Assembly (NCBI GenBank): GCA_018417955.1
Contig: JACTVC010000008.1
Coordinates: forward strand, 1,178,001 to 1,242,000
Direction of reading: 5' to 3'
Source: Laccaria trichodermophora
Taxonomy: Eukaryota > Basidiomycota > Agaricomycetes > Agaricales > Hydnangiaceae
DNA length: 64,000 bases
Below are positions 10,179 through 20,779 of the stretch, in pieces. The notes beneath the pieces are model-generated. The model was not told where the DNA came from, made no database searches, and saw nothing but the letters and a program-made list of their open reading frames with translations. A program made the translations under genes and the position numbers. How positions within the stretch are numbered: the first letter of the stretch is position 1; every line of letters begins with the position of its first letter.

Positions 10179-10665
10179 AAGTTGACGTTTTTGGAAGTGA
10201 CGTCATCATCTTGAATCGTTTACAAAAATAGAGACAAGCAAGTTTACTGGCCTATTGAGTTCGTCCTTCGTCCGTCCAGCCACCCCCGTCCATTCGACGC
10301 TGAGCGCCGAATTCTCGCATTCCAGCAGTCCTCGACGAGCTTCCTGTTGCCACCTGGTTCGCCTTTTGAACTAACTTGGGAAACGTGAGCAAAAGAGGAA
10401 TCTGAAGAAACTGCACAAGACGCTCTTCGTCATCGTCAAATCGGTCGAAGATGCCCTACGTGCGGCAAACGTGTGAAAGGTGGATGTGTTGGTCGTACAT
10501 GGTCCGTTTACTCTTGAGTCTTGTGTCTTGCGAAGAACCCATCATTATGATTTACAAGTTGCGTGATAGGAACCGAAGCTGGTGAACAGGGTGGCTTAAC
10601 CGCACGCACCCCTCCTAAACATCCTCCAAGGTGTCCTGGACGCCATTCCCGGCGACGATTCAATC
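10179..10665 (+). pseudogene. Nitronate monooxygenase fragment, copy C
   Basis: Begins with a copy of the TEP1/NMO-A promoter segment (GTTGACGTTT, then the palindrome TGACGTCA at 10198-10205). It continues with flank sequence shared with copy D and then coding remnants: CGCATTCCAGCAGTCCTCGA, GAAGATGCCCTACGTGCGGC, GGAACCGAAGCTGGTG and ATCCTCCAAGGTGTCCTGGA. Numerous indels and stops. The N- and C-terminal parts of the enzyme are missing. Confidence 0.6.
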
Positions 10666-11060
10666 ATCAGGGTGTGGCTTCTCACGCGTGAATGATGATC
10701 GATGACACAGACCTGACAGCCCCCCACCCTCACTCAGCCCTCAGGAGCCGTCACCGCCTCTAGAAAAACACAGTTCCCATGTTTCGGGAGTGTATGTGGC
10801 CGATGGTATGTCAGTTATGTTTGATTGTCCAGGACCAACTGTACTTAACCGACTTACAGTACCTTCAATCATGGTTTTGCAGAATCCACTGCTCAAGCTC
10901 TCATCACACGTTTTTGCCAACCCTGTGAATGAATGAAGGGTGGAATGCGGCTCACGCATGGCATTTACAGGGTGTGTCATTCATAAAAAACTTCACAGAC
11001 AGTGCGCACATTCTCACTTTCCCCATAACTAGTTCTTCCTCACTCAACCTCGTCCCGACG
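10666..11060. other. Intergenic stretch, no gene recognised
   Basis: No motif-bearing frame was found. It separates the NMO fragments from the DUF2235-WD40 gene and probably contains that gene's promoter. Confidence 0.4.
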
Positions 11061-11904
11061 ATGGAAAATCCCAATCACAAGCATAGCGAACATACCATTA
11101 TGAATGGTCAGCATTCCGCCCACTTTCCATACCCTTGGTCTAGGAGCTAAATCATCAGTCAGCGGACGATAAAACCCGCAGTGCAGGCCTCACTGACCAT
11201 CTGCCACCTGGCGTAGACCTTGATTGCAAGACCACGCCCGATAAGCCGCGTATGCCCTGCGGCCATAAATTGAACGCTAGAAACCTCATCGTCTGTATTG
11301 ACGGGACGTCGAACCAGTTTGGAGAGAAGGCGAGTGTAGGTGTTGCCGAATATCCGTTTAGGATATCGATGTATTCAATGATCAGAACACAAACGTCATT
11401 GAACTGTACAACCTCATATTGAAGAAGGTTGCGGATAACCAAAGGACGTGGTACAATAGTGGGATCGGCACTTACGCTCGCCCATCGTGGAAGTCGCTCG
11501 ATTTTTACAAGAAAGTTCTTTATCACAAGATTGACTTGGCGATTGCATGGTAGGCCATGGCACTACTTCCCCGATCATGCTTTAATTTCCTTCAGGGATT
11601 TCGAGCGAACGGTTTTGGGTGCATACCGCTGGTTGTCAGATAATTACGAGGAAGACGATTGTATATTTCTATTCGGTGTGTCCATCACGATCCTTATTTT
11701 CATGTACGTGTCTTGACTCGTGCTAGCGTTCTCTCGAGGAGCATTTCAGGTTCGAGTGCTCTCGGCGATGATTGATAAGGTGTGACTCGCTTGTGTTTGC
11801 AAACAGCTCGTTGACTGAGGTCTCTCGGAACCTCAGGTCGGTCTGGTCTTCAAGGGGAATGAAATGCAGATACCATTGTGCGTCTCCAGATTTTTGCCTT
11901 TCTC

Positions 11905-11928
11905 ATGCACTGAACATGTTCAGTGCAT
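11905..11928. repeat. Perfect 24-bp palindrome at a 3' splice site
   Basis: ATGCACTGAACA followed by TGTTCAGTGCAT is a perfect inverted repeat without spacer. The predicted acceptor (TTCAG, then TGCATATGAGC) of a DUF2235 intron lies inside its right half. In RNA it could form a 12-bp hairpin arm or pair between molecules. Confidence 0.6.
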
Positions 11929-13529
11929 ATGAGCTGTACGTCGAAGGGACGCAGAACATGGCCAAACATTTTAAGGAAACCTTCTGCAACGAGGATGTGA
12001 AAGTGCATTTCGTTGGAGCCTGGTGCGTTATTTGACTTGTCACAACGAAAAAACAAAATGACTGATGGGGCATCAGGGATACTGTTTCGTCAATTGGGAT
12101 CGCACGTGGGAAGTCCATGCTTCCAAGGACAGTCGACGGGATGACGCATGTTTGCTATTTCCGCCATGCACTCGCGCTTGATGAGCGGCGGGTCAAATTC
12201 CTCCCTGAATACGCCTACGGGGTTCCGCCACTAAACCCGCCGCTGAACCTATGAAACCGATAAACAACACCGGAGGCACGTGGGCCGTGATGCAAATTGA
12301 TATCTGCACTCAGGCTGACACCAAGTTGGTACAGACTCCACGGGAACGCTTCCACAAACGAAGGAGGTTTGGTTTGCAGGGACGCACTCAGATATGTCAG
12401 TTTATTTTCACTTGCTTATAAGTTGATCACTAATCTTTGACATTTAGTGGCGGTGGAAATGTATATAGCCAAGAGATGGACCGTAGCACGCCGCCATTAA
12501 GATGGATGGTCTTCGAGGCGGGGGCAGCTGGCCTTCGCACAAAGCCATTCAAGCGTGAACTCAAGGAGAATGAACAGATTAACATTATCGAATCTCTGAC
12601 AGGGCCCTGGCTTCTCTTTGAGATCTGTCCATTCAAGAGACTGACATTTACACACAATGAAGATGACAAACGAAAGACTACTCGAAGGTGAGTTTTTCGG
12701 TAGTTGCAATCGTATTTACTGATCAGGGCCTTTGTTAGACCTCACCTTGGTTCAGGTCGGAAGATTCACCCGGGTCAGAAGATACACAGCTCATTAGTAC
12801 GGGCTGCTGGGTCAAAAGTTGATAATTACACCCCGAAAGCACGTCCTCCTCCTCTCGATGGTAATGGTTCATTCTGGAAGATGCTGCGCGACAAGGAGAA
12901 GCAGCCTACGGACGAGTGGCTGGAACTCGACTTGTACGAACACAGCAAATTCGCGGTCGAGAAACTTGTTACTGAGGGCGACGATACCGCCTTGAAGTCT
13001 CTGCATCACACATCCATATCGGGTAGGCTTTCTCATCCTTGATGTTTTTCATTCAATTCAAGGGTTTCAGGGGATGCTCGTCAGGCTGTATACGGGAGTG
13101 TGATTGAAGCCCTGCGTAAGGAGGGACTTACCCTCCAAAACAAGCATCTGCTCCTGTGTACCACGATGGAGCTACTATGGCAGAGCCCTCGGGATTATGT
13201 ACTGAGTCCTTCAAGCGAAGTCGGACCTCGTTTGTCAGACCTTGCTCGCAACAGTGAATATCGGCAAACGGCATGGGATTTTGTGACAAACTTCACAAAT
13301 TGTAAGCCAGTTCTACATCTTTGTTCACCCATCAGCGGTTGCTGATCTTACTTCGCACAGTTGTCAAAGTCGTTGAGATACAAGAAGATTCCTCTAATTT
13401 TCTAGCGATCTCGCCTGATGGCTCGAAGAACGGTCGGATAATTCAGGTGTGGGAAGCAGAAAAGATGATTCAGATCTTGGATGTGGGGGATGATCACACA
13501 GTACCCGGGATGAGACAACGAGAAGAGTA

Positions 13530-13679
13530 CTGTACTATTTCGACCAAGTGTTCACGATTTTTGGAAAAATTTCACGCCGAGATGGCCGAAAAATTTTCTT
13601 TTGATTTAAGACGAATAAAAAAAAATAGTTTTTTCGTCGATGTGACGTGTGACGTGAACACTTGGTCGAAATAGTACAG
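13530..13679. mobile_element. 150-bp TA-target MITE (Tc1/mariner-like) in the WD40 gene
   Basis: The ends are near-perfect inverted repeats of at least 27 bp, starting CTGTACTATTTCGACCAAGT on the left and reading the same on the reverse complement of the right end. A TA dinucleotide flanks each side (13528-13529 and 13680-13681). The interior is AT-rich and non-coding. A TA target duplication and small size fit a Stowaway/mariner-type MITE. Conceptual removal of 152 bp (element plus one TA) rejoins the flanking codons in frame, so the insertion was clean and is recent relative to the gene. Confidence 0.8.
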
Positions 13680-14455
13680 TATCGTCACGGTCTACGCACG
13701 ATGAAAGAACGAATAGAACAAGCGGTGCGGGTTCAGGCCCAGCTACACCAAGCTCAGGTCACAGATGTTGCGTTTTCACCCGACGGCACGCGCATAGTAT
13801 CTGGCTCGAGCGACGGGACAGTTCGGATCTGGGATGCAGAAACTGGCAGCCTGGTGAGGTTTGGTCTGTCGCGTTTTCACCTGACGGCACGCGCGTTGTA
13901 TCTGGCTCCGGTGACTGGACAGTGCGGATCTGGGATGCAGAAACTGGTAGCCCGGTGGGAGAGCCATTGATAGGACACCGTGATCATATCTACTCCGTCG
14001 CGTTCTCACCAGACGGCATCCTCCTAGTATCCGGCTCGGGCGACAGGACGGTTCGGATCTGGCATGTAGAAACTGGTCGCCCAGTGGGAGAGCCATTGAA
14101 AGGACATGATGGCGAGGTCAAGTCCGTCGCGTTCTCACCTGACGGCACGCGCGTAGTATCTGGCTCGGACGACTGGACAATTCGAATCTGGGATGCCCCA
14201 ACTGGCACCACGGTGGGAGTGCCATTGCGAGGACACCGTGATTGTGTTTTGTCTGTCGCTTTCTCACCAGACGGCAAGCACATAGGGTCTGGGTCGCGTG
14301 ATAGGACAGTTCGGATCTGGGATGCAGAAATCGGCATCCCGTTCGGAGAGCCATTGCAAGGACACAATCAACCAGTCAAGCTCGTGGCTTTCTCACCGGA
14401 TAGCACGCGCATAATGTCTGTGTCACCGCACAGTTAGAACCTGGGATCTAGGACC

Positions 14456-14958
14456 TCTCGCACTGCTGAATCCGACGATCTACGTAGGACAAGGATTTCT
14501 TGCGGTTATTTCACCAGTCGTACAATTTAGCAACGATGTTTAATAACTGTAATGACTTTGCTGCGCGCAACACAATGTAAACTCAGATTGTCCGATGTTC
14601 AAAGCTGGGTGCAGCTCGCAGGGCAGGGTCACCATGTTTGTGGCTGCTACGAGAAAAAATAGTGGAAAAAAATGCCACCAACTGGCCTTACCATGCACGC
14701 ACGATTTCGCGGGGGCGGAGCAGTGGTGCGTCGCAGCGTGTTGGGCTTCGTCCAGGATGCGTGCTGCATTTATGGAATTGGAAAGGAATCGTCGCGAAGA
14801 GAGTGTGTGGACGCGTGCTAAGAGGTCGTCTACGTTGGCACGTAGCTGTTCATGGGGTGGTGAGGAGGTGGTAGTTAATGTATCAACTTCCGAATTGGAA
14901 TATACATCGTTTATAAAGACGGAGACAGTGAGCCGTATAAGCAATGCATCCTCTTACG
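14456..14958. other. Spacer with no recognised gene
   Basis: A 134-residue frame is open on the minus strand (14540-14944), but it has no known motif. Nothing else supports it, and I leave it unassigned. Confidence 0.35.
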
Positions 14959-15920
14959 ACCAAGTTTACCACCCTAATGAGTCCGTCCATCGTCACCCAC
15001 GTCCATACGACGCTGAATTCAACTGAGTAAGACATTCAGAGCCCCATCGTGGGGGCTCCCATGTACTTTGCGACGACGCCAGACATGGTAGTAGCCATCA
15101 GTAGCAGTGGGGGTTTTGGATTCATCGCAGCAGGTTAGTGTATGTAACCACCAACTCGATCGATCCCCATCCATAAGGAAAAAAAAACTATCAGGTTTTG
15201 AAAGCTCCGAAACCCTGAAAAAACAACTGCAGTACGTTCGTTCCAAGCTCAACGTAGCAGCGGGTATTCCCCTCCCTACCGGGGTTGGACTCCTCGGCTG
15301 GATCCTCGACAAAACAGAAGTCTCAGACGACCCTCGCATCCCAGCGGTCCTTGACGAGCTTCCCGCAGCCATCTGGTTCGCCTTTGGAACTAATCTGGGA
15401 AAATACGTAGAACACGTCCGAGCGTACGATAAAAAGAGGGATCCGGAAAAACCGACAAGACGCTTGTCTTCGTCATCGTCAATTCAGTCGAAGATGCCCT
15501 GCGTGCGGCGAACGAGTGGAAGGTCGATGTGCTGGTCGTACAAGGTCCGTTTTGCCAGTGTGTCTGCGAAAGAGTAATCCATGATTTCGATTTTATTTGC
15601 ATGATAGGAACTGAAGCTGGTGGCCACGGCGGCGCATCCGCACCACCCCTTCTGAACCTCCTCCAAGGTGTCCTTGACGCCATTCCGACCGACGGTCCAG
15701 CCATCATCGCAGCAGGTGGCATATCCACCGGCGCACAAATAGCTGCTCTCTTCACACTAGGCGCTTCCGGTGTCGTCCTCGGCACACGATTCCTCTTCAC
15801 TCCCGAATGCATGTACACCGACCAGATGAAAGCCGTTCTCCTCGATGCGGGCCTCAATTCTACTGCACGGAGCTTGGCATTTGACGAGATCAACAGAACT
15901 GCAATGTGGCCAGAAGGTAT
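14959..15920 (+). pseudogene. Nitronate monooxygenase pseudogene, copy D (best preserved)
   Basis: Readable in order: PIVGAPMYFATTPDMVVAIS (15042-15100), FGFIAAG, ETLKKQLQYVRSKLNVAAGI, GVGLLGWILDKTEV, DELPAAIWFAFGTNLGKYVE, VEDALRAANEWKVDVLVVQG, GTEAGGHGGASAPPLLNLL, AAGGISTGAQIAALFTLGAS, VVLGTRFLFTPE. GTEAGGHGG is a flavin/substrate-site motif of the class. Defects: an in-frame TAA just before the PIVGAP strand, with no recognised start exon; a one-base frameshift near 15448 between DPEK and the VFVIVNSVED region; and loss of the C-terminal third, replaced from about 15921 by SINE-type sequence. These enzymes oxidise nitronates with FMN. This copy is probably non-functional. Confidence 0.7.
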
Positions 15921-16021
15921 TGATGCGTCGATAAAATTTGCTAATAAGTAATATGGTTGTTTCTTGGGTTGTTTGACACCGATCTCAAAGCGATATCCAG
16001 TGGATATAGCTTTCACGTACG

Positions 16022-16107
16022 TCTCTATTGGTATACTCATCAGTGAGTGCGCCTGTCATCGCTCAGGCTGTTACGCGCGAATGCTGGGTTCGACTCCCAG
16101 ACAGAGA
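16022..16107 (+). repeat. tRNA-derived SINE head, copy 5
   Basis: 86-nt head beginning TCTCTATTGGTATACTCATC and ending CTGGGTTCGACTCCCAG then ACAGAGA, with an intact T-arm-like stem and near-perfect acceptor stem. The preceding 100 bp (ATAAAATTTGCTAATAAGTA) matches the body between other copies. It occupies the place of the nitronate monooxygenase C-terminus and is in the same relative position as copies 1-4 in the first block. Confidence 0.65.
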
Positions 16108-16154
16108 GTGTCGCAGGATTCGTTTTTTCCCTCAGTGTTCACCTGGAGCAGACT

Positions 16155-16638
16155 AAAATTCTAGCTTACCCCCAAGGGGATAGCCGCACTTGCCGACTTC
16201 ATTCGAGACTCCGGTGCATTCACATTCTCGGGGGAGAAGTACATGCCCAAGGATCTGCCCACGTTCTGCGACGAACCTGAGCCACCAGACGAAGACTCGG
16301 AGGACGACGACTCCGACGCCGAAACGTAACACGCCCATGCAACCTGTACCCACAGACAAACCCACGCGAGCGCATCAGCGCCCGCCCTTACCCTAGCGTC
16401 ATAACGACGCACCAGACCAAGACCCCCGAATTCACGGCCTCTATACCCAAACTTTCACAATTCCTTTACCATACAGCTACACATCGGACAGTAATACCCA
16501 CGTAGGTGGAGACCTATCAGACCTAATTACACCCAAGGGAAGACTTAAGCTTCCCGTGCGTCTTAGTACTAGTCTACTTGTTGCACGTAAATCTCTAGAA
16601 AACAAAAAACAAAAAAAACAAAAAAAAATTCTAGCTTA
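16155..16638 (+). mobile_element. 5'-truncated LINE insertion with target-site duplication
   Basis: A 14-bp direct repeat AAAATTCTAGCTTA flanks the insertion (16155-16168 and 16625-16638). The element (16169-16624) begins inside the last codons of a reverse-transcriptase ORF: ALADFIRDSGAFTFSG, an acidic tail and a TAA at about 16327. It continues through a 3'UTR and ends in an A-rich AAACAAAAAACAAAAAAAAC-type tail. Truncated 5' end, long target duplication and A-rich tail are the signature of target-primed reverse transcription. The C-terminal motif resembles Tad1-like LINEs, but is a different subfamily from the 55-63 kb element. Confidence 0.8.
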
Positions 16639-16774
16639 TTTAAGTTATTATGTAATATGTGGAGTGGATTGGTAAGCCGCAAGTTGATGCTGAGAAATCA
16701 GATATCATCAGTTTCGAGCATATCAAAGGTAGTTACATTGTCATCATAGCAATAAGTATTACTCTTAAAGCATC

Positions 16775-17727
16775 ATGACAATCCTCATCATAGGCGGAAC
16801 AGGAAAAACGGGGCTGAAGCTTGCTCATGTACTGAATGAAGCTGGCCACGCCGTTTTCCTCACTTCTCGCGAGGGCGAGGTACCCCATCCATTCAAAGGC
16901 GTCAAACTCGACTGGCTCGACCCATCAACCTTCACCAATCCATTCGACGCCGACCCAGCAATCGACCGCGTTTACGTCGTGGGGCCAATCGGGGTTCTGG
17001 ATACCCTTCCGCACGTGAAGCCCTTCATCGATCTTGCGCTGACCAAAGGTGTCAAGCGATTCGTTGTACTAAGCGGCAGCCCGGTCCCCAAAGGAGGTCC
17101 GATCGCAGGGAAGGTGCATGAGTATCTGGCAGAGATTGGCGTGGACTATGCAGTTCTACGTCCAACTTGGTTTATAGGTATGACCACGCCACGTCCCCCT
17201 GTGGGTTGAGCTAACGCAACGTCCAAATAGAGAACTTTTCCACCGCATTCGTTGCCCCTATTCGTGCACACAACCGGATCGTCTCAGCTGCGAAGGACGG
17301 GCGGCTCGCGTTCATTTCGGTCGACGACATTGCCCAGGCTGCGTCGGATGCTTTGCTCGATGAGAAGAGCTGGAACTCCGACCGATACATCGTAGGCCCC
17401 GAGTTGTTTTCGTACGATGAGGTGCGTACTGTACCTAGAAAGGGGAGGCAATAGCTGAACTCAAGTTCTATCATAAAGGTCGCAGCTTTACTCAGCAAAG
17501 TCCTTGGAAGGGAGATAAAGCACAAAAGGCTAACCGAAGATGAATCGCGTTCGATCTTCACATCAGTCGTCGGCCTGGACGTCGAATATGCAAACTTCCT
17601 CGTAAATGCCGAGGCACGGATCGCAGATGGGGCAGAGGTGGCTGTATTTGAGAGTGACAACAAGATTGTTGGCAAGAAACATCTCAAAGAGTTTTTCGAA
17701 ACTAATAGGGAGACGTGGGCAGTTTGA
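16775..17727 (+). CDS. NmrA-like NAD(P)-binding reductase, copy 2
   Basis: Paralog of the reductase at 8015 with the same three-exon structure (16775-17177, 17231-17421, 17479-17727; 843 nt, 280 residues). The Rossmann loop reads MTILIIGGTGKTG (Gly replaced by Ile at one non-loop position), followed by VVGPIGVLDTLPHVKPFIDL and KVHEYLAEIGVDYAVLRPTWF. The two proteins differ at scattered positions but keep all shared motifs. Exon and intron lengths are identical, so the duplication was at DNA level. The frame is intact. The substrate is unknown. Confidence 0.85.
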
Positions 17728-17881
17728 GCGGGAATAAAGCGCTGATGACGATTCTGGATTCGAAGATTCATTGTATGACCATTTGTAACATATGCTGGAA
17801 TCACCTACTGTGTGATCAGAACGATTCTTTAGTGTTGGTACCAAGTTTGCTCGATAGGGCTGCCAATAAAGATCAGAATAA

Positions 17882-18735
17882 CTAGATTTTGCGGCGCTTC
17901 CTGCTTCGAAGAGTTTCCAGGTTCTCCTCTTTGCGATCCTCCACTCTTTGCAGAAACTCCACCTTTTCCAGATATCCGCCACTACGTCGGTTAGCTTCCA
18001 ATTCGTCCTTGATTCCCGAAGCTTGCTCATTCTGAACATGTGCTTGCCAATCCATTGCCGATTTACCAAGCGTCGATATCTTCTTGGCTTTGGAAGAAGC
18101 AGGCAGCACTGAAAGGGTAGTCTTTGATTTTCGTGGGCCGGGTTTCCTCGCTGGAGTCTTGGTCGTAACGCTGGGTTGTGTAGACGATCCTGCCGTGGCT
18201 TCGGGAGGCGTAAGAGGAGTTGTAGACCCTTCTGCCGCGGGATCAATCCACCGTGGCCACCTCTTAGCATCTTCCGAGTTCTCTGGAACTTCAATCACCT
18301 CACTGGCAACGGCGTATGTTACAGCTGTGTTGACAAATATCAGGACATGAAACTCACACAGTCTCCTCACCAGCAAATCGATATCTCCGCTCCACCTTGA
18401 CCATCTTTTCATCCCGGACTTCGCGAGTAGTCGCCACTGAAGCTTCAAAGTTCGACCAGATTTCGTTCAAGTCACTAGAGAGTTCATGTTGGATCACTCA
18501 TAGTCCACATATGCGAAATCAACCCCACCGTTTTTCTTTCTCCTCGCTTTCCGCAGCTGGGGCCTTTTGAGGTAGAGCAGGTTCTTCCGATTCAGAGTCT
18601 TCATCACCGGATGAATGAGCGTCTTCGGGGCCGTCAGTTCCGTGAACAGGTATAGTAGAGCCTCACTCGCCATCTTCAGCTGGTGGAACGTAGTCTCCGT
18701 CGTCTTCAGAGTCCGAATCGTTCAATTTTGTGGTC
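17882..18735 (-). CDS. SWC5: SWC5-like BCNT-C protein (SWR1 chromatin-remodelling subunit)
   Basis: Reading leftward from ATG 18735: an acidic N-terminus (MTTKLNDSDSEDDGDYVPPA), another acidic exon (HSSGDEDSESEEPALPQ), then DLNEIWSNFEAS and VEVIEVPENSEDAKRWPRW. It ends with a complete BCNT-C domain (STLGKSAMDWQAHVQNEQAS, GIKDELEANRRSGGYLEKVEF, RKEENLETLRSRKRRKI). SWC5 is a subunit of the SWR1 complex that deposits H2A.Z. Later introns splice in phase. The junction after the first exon (near 18670) does not give a clean in-frame acceptor, so either my model or this copy has a flaw there. Because copy 1 is clearly broken and the gene is conserved, this is presumably the working copy. Confidence 0.75.
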
Positions 18736-18739
18736 ATGA

Positions 18740-19510
18740 TGATGGTTTTATTCAAGGCGCTGCTGACAACAGCAACAAATATGTCAAGACTCCTAATTAC
18801 CTCACTCATTTTATTTTTTCGTAGAGCCTTCCTGAAATAAACTAAAACCATATATACTTCCAAAGATTCGGGTCAACCTAGCAAAATAAAGAATCGAATC
18901 TGAAGGTGCCTACTGGTCAACTCGCAAGAAAGAGTGTTGGTCCTTTAAGTCTAAAAATAGCAGCTGTAAACCAAAATGTTCGTTTTAATCAAGTATTGAA
19001 CAGTCAAATGTCGTCGATGCGCGTACCTACGTGATTTTGTTGAGTTATTTGAGGTCTCCGGCATGGTTGATAGCAAAGCACTCGCGTCTTCTTCGCCTAC
19101 CGAGTACCTCCATCTAAAAATAGCTTTCGTCGAAGAAGGGCATACGTGCGTCTTCATTTGTTTCTAAACGTCGTCGACGGTAGTACTACTAACGCGAGAT
19201 TCGCGAAGTCGGATGGAAAAAACGTGGACACTGATCTTCCGCATCCTCTTGTAGTTCTTCCGTAGTTTTTTTGAAAATCATTGAGCGTTTTATCAGCCAA
19301 TGCGATAACGGCCCCAGCTTTTTGCTGACTTGCTTATTATACGCGTCCACTGTCCTGTCAACGCCTTCGACACGCGCGTACTAAGGTAGCGAAGAAGTGA
19401 CATAGTCATTGGGCAAAACCCCACTCAAAAAAAAAGAAAAAAAGCTAGACCGTATGATTCCCAGTTACTATAATGTCCTTTCAACTCCAGAGAAAAATCA
19501 TATTGCGCAG
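18740..19510. other. Intergenic, nothing recognised
   Basis: Only short frames without motifs. The right part lies downstream of the membrane-protein gene that follows on the minus strand. Confidence 0.4.
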
Positions 19511-19513
19511 CTC

Positions 19514-20764
19514 TTAAGCCCAATCACCATCAATTTCTCTGGCCACTCTATCCGAATCAACGTCATTTTCCGCCTGAGTCCTGTCCGTACCGTTGGGATG
19601 TGCGTAAAGTCCGGAGTGCGCATCCCCAGGCGGAAGAACAATGCGTCCTTGTCCGTAAAATCTCGAGTGGATGAACGATGTGATGAGTGCGAGCGGGAAT
19701 AGCACAGTAAAGATAATGACCGTGATCTTAACGTGGATGACTTTAGTTTCAATTATAGTGCGTAACAATAAAATAAAATAAACGTACGTAGACAGGGGAA
19801 GGCTTGGGTCGGTAGCTCCATATACTCACGCAAACCCAAGTCGCTGCAACACAACAAACAATATCCCGACGTAGGAGTACTGCGATCAAACCCAGAAGAT
19901 TTGTTCCGAGTACTACGCCAAATCCGGTCCAAGCGTGCCATTTCGAGTAGTCTCTCGGTGATCCCGGTACTGTCGGGGTGAACGACAGGCCCAAAGTGAC
20001 GCTACATCACCTAATAAGCGGAGTCATTCACCGACACAGAGCAAAATGACGTACAAAAGACAAAGAGGAAACAAAATGAATAGGGGCAAGATAAGAAAGA
20101 AGCGCAGCGGCGCGTGGATAAGAGCGGTGTCCAATGGACGGGAAGACACTGGCGGATGGTACACCAACAGCGCGATGTTCGAGTAGAGTAAGAGGAGGAC
20201 GAGAATGCCTTGTAAAATCGTTGCGAAAAGAAACCATTGCATAACCTATATTCAGTTGAATAATTATATCTATGGAGCTGAAGAGTACGCACCCATGCAA
20301 TGGCCCATAGAGCCATGACTATGTTTGCAAACACAAGCGAAAGTCCAACACCCTTAACGAGAGCATTCTAGAGTGTTGGACAAATTATTATCTCATCGTT
20401 GAGCAATTCAACAAGTTGATGGGGCTCACCTTAGTCTCTGCCTTGTTTGCGACGACAAGGAGGAGGCAGTATCCAATTTGTCCAACGAAGATAACTCCCA
20501 AATATACAGCGATTACAGCAGGGTTCGGAGAAATGGATGTAGGATGAAGTTTGGAAACCCCCCCTTAGTTGAAGCAAGGATGTAAATCTCCCCATTGACA
20601 AGATAATTACTAGGCGCACCTATGGATGGGTTCACCACGGCGGCACACACCGCGATTGTTGCAATGTTGATGAGGAGTGAAAGTGGTGTAAGAACTTGCA
20701 GCCTTACCAAGGAAAGGTATTCGCGGACTGCAGGATGGGACGTGTCTACTGGAAGGGCATCCAT
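19514..20764 (-). CDS. Conserved multi-pass membrane protein, function unknown
   Basis: Starts at ATG 20764 (MDALPVDTSHPAVREYLSLV) and has several exons. Hydrophobic segments in order include LQVLTPLSLLINIATIAVCA, GVIFVGQIGYCLLLVV, VGLSFVFANIVMALWAIAW, WFLFATILQGILVLLLLYSN, FFLILPLFILFPLCLLYVIL, GFGVVLGTNLLGLIAVLL, DIVCCVAATWVCVSIW and ITVIIFTVLFPLALITS, giving at least eight membrane spans. The cytosolic tail is rich in Asp and Arg. The pattern recalls a basidiomycete family I have seen annotated as DUF1774-like, but I am not certain. Located in a membrane; substrate unknown. Confidence 0.65.
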
Positions 20765-20779
20765 TGTGAGGGAAGGAGA

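Larger units (their letters stand above)
11061..14455 (+). pseudogene. DUF2235-WD40 fusion gene, interrupted
   Basis: The N-terminal part spans many short exons and is a DUF2235 (alpha/beta-hydrolase-like, Tle1-type) domain: RNLIVCIDGTSNQFGEK, NTNVIELYNLILKKV, YNSGIGTYARPSWKS, FSRGAFQVRVLSAMIDKVGL, GNEMQIPFAYELY, FVGAWDTVSSIG, KEVWFAGTHSDIGGGN. The C-terminal part has about six WD40 repeats, recognisable as (S)VAFSPDG...[15 protein letters not shown], near 13750-14400. Three problems: a 150-bp MITE at 13530-13679 shifts the frame; an internal deletion around 13852 fuses two WD repeats out of frame; and a frameshift near 14425 cuts the last repeat. The DUF2235 part looks intact, except that the first ATG (11061) is followed by a stop at about 11148, so its start is unresolved. 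Such fusions are common in Agaricomycetes, and their role is not established. Confidence 0.75.

Noticed and set aside
14540..14944. A 134-residue minus-strand frame as a gene
   Set aside because: No motif, no splice support, and it lies between pseudogenes with biased composition.
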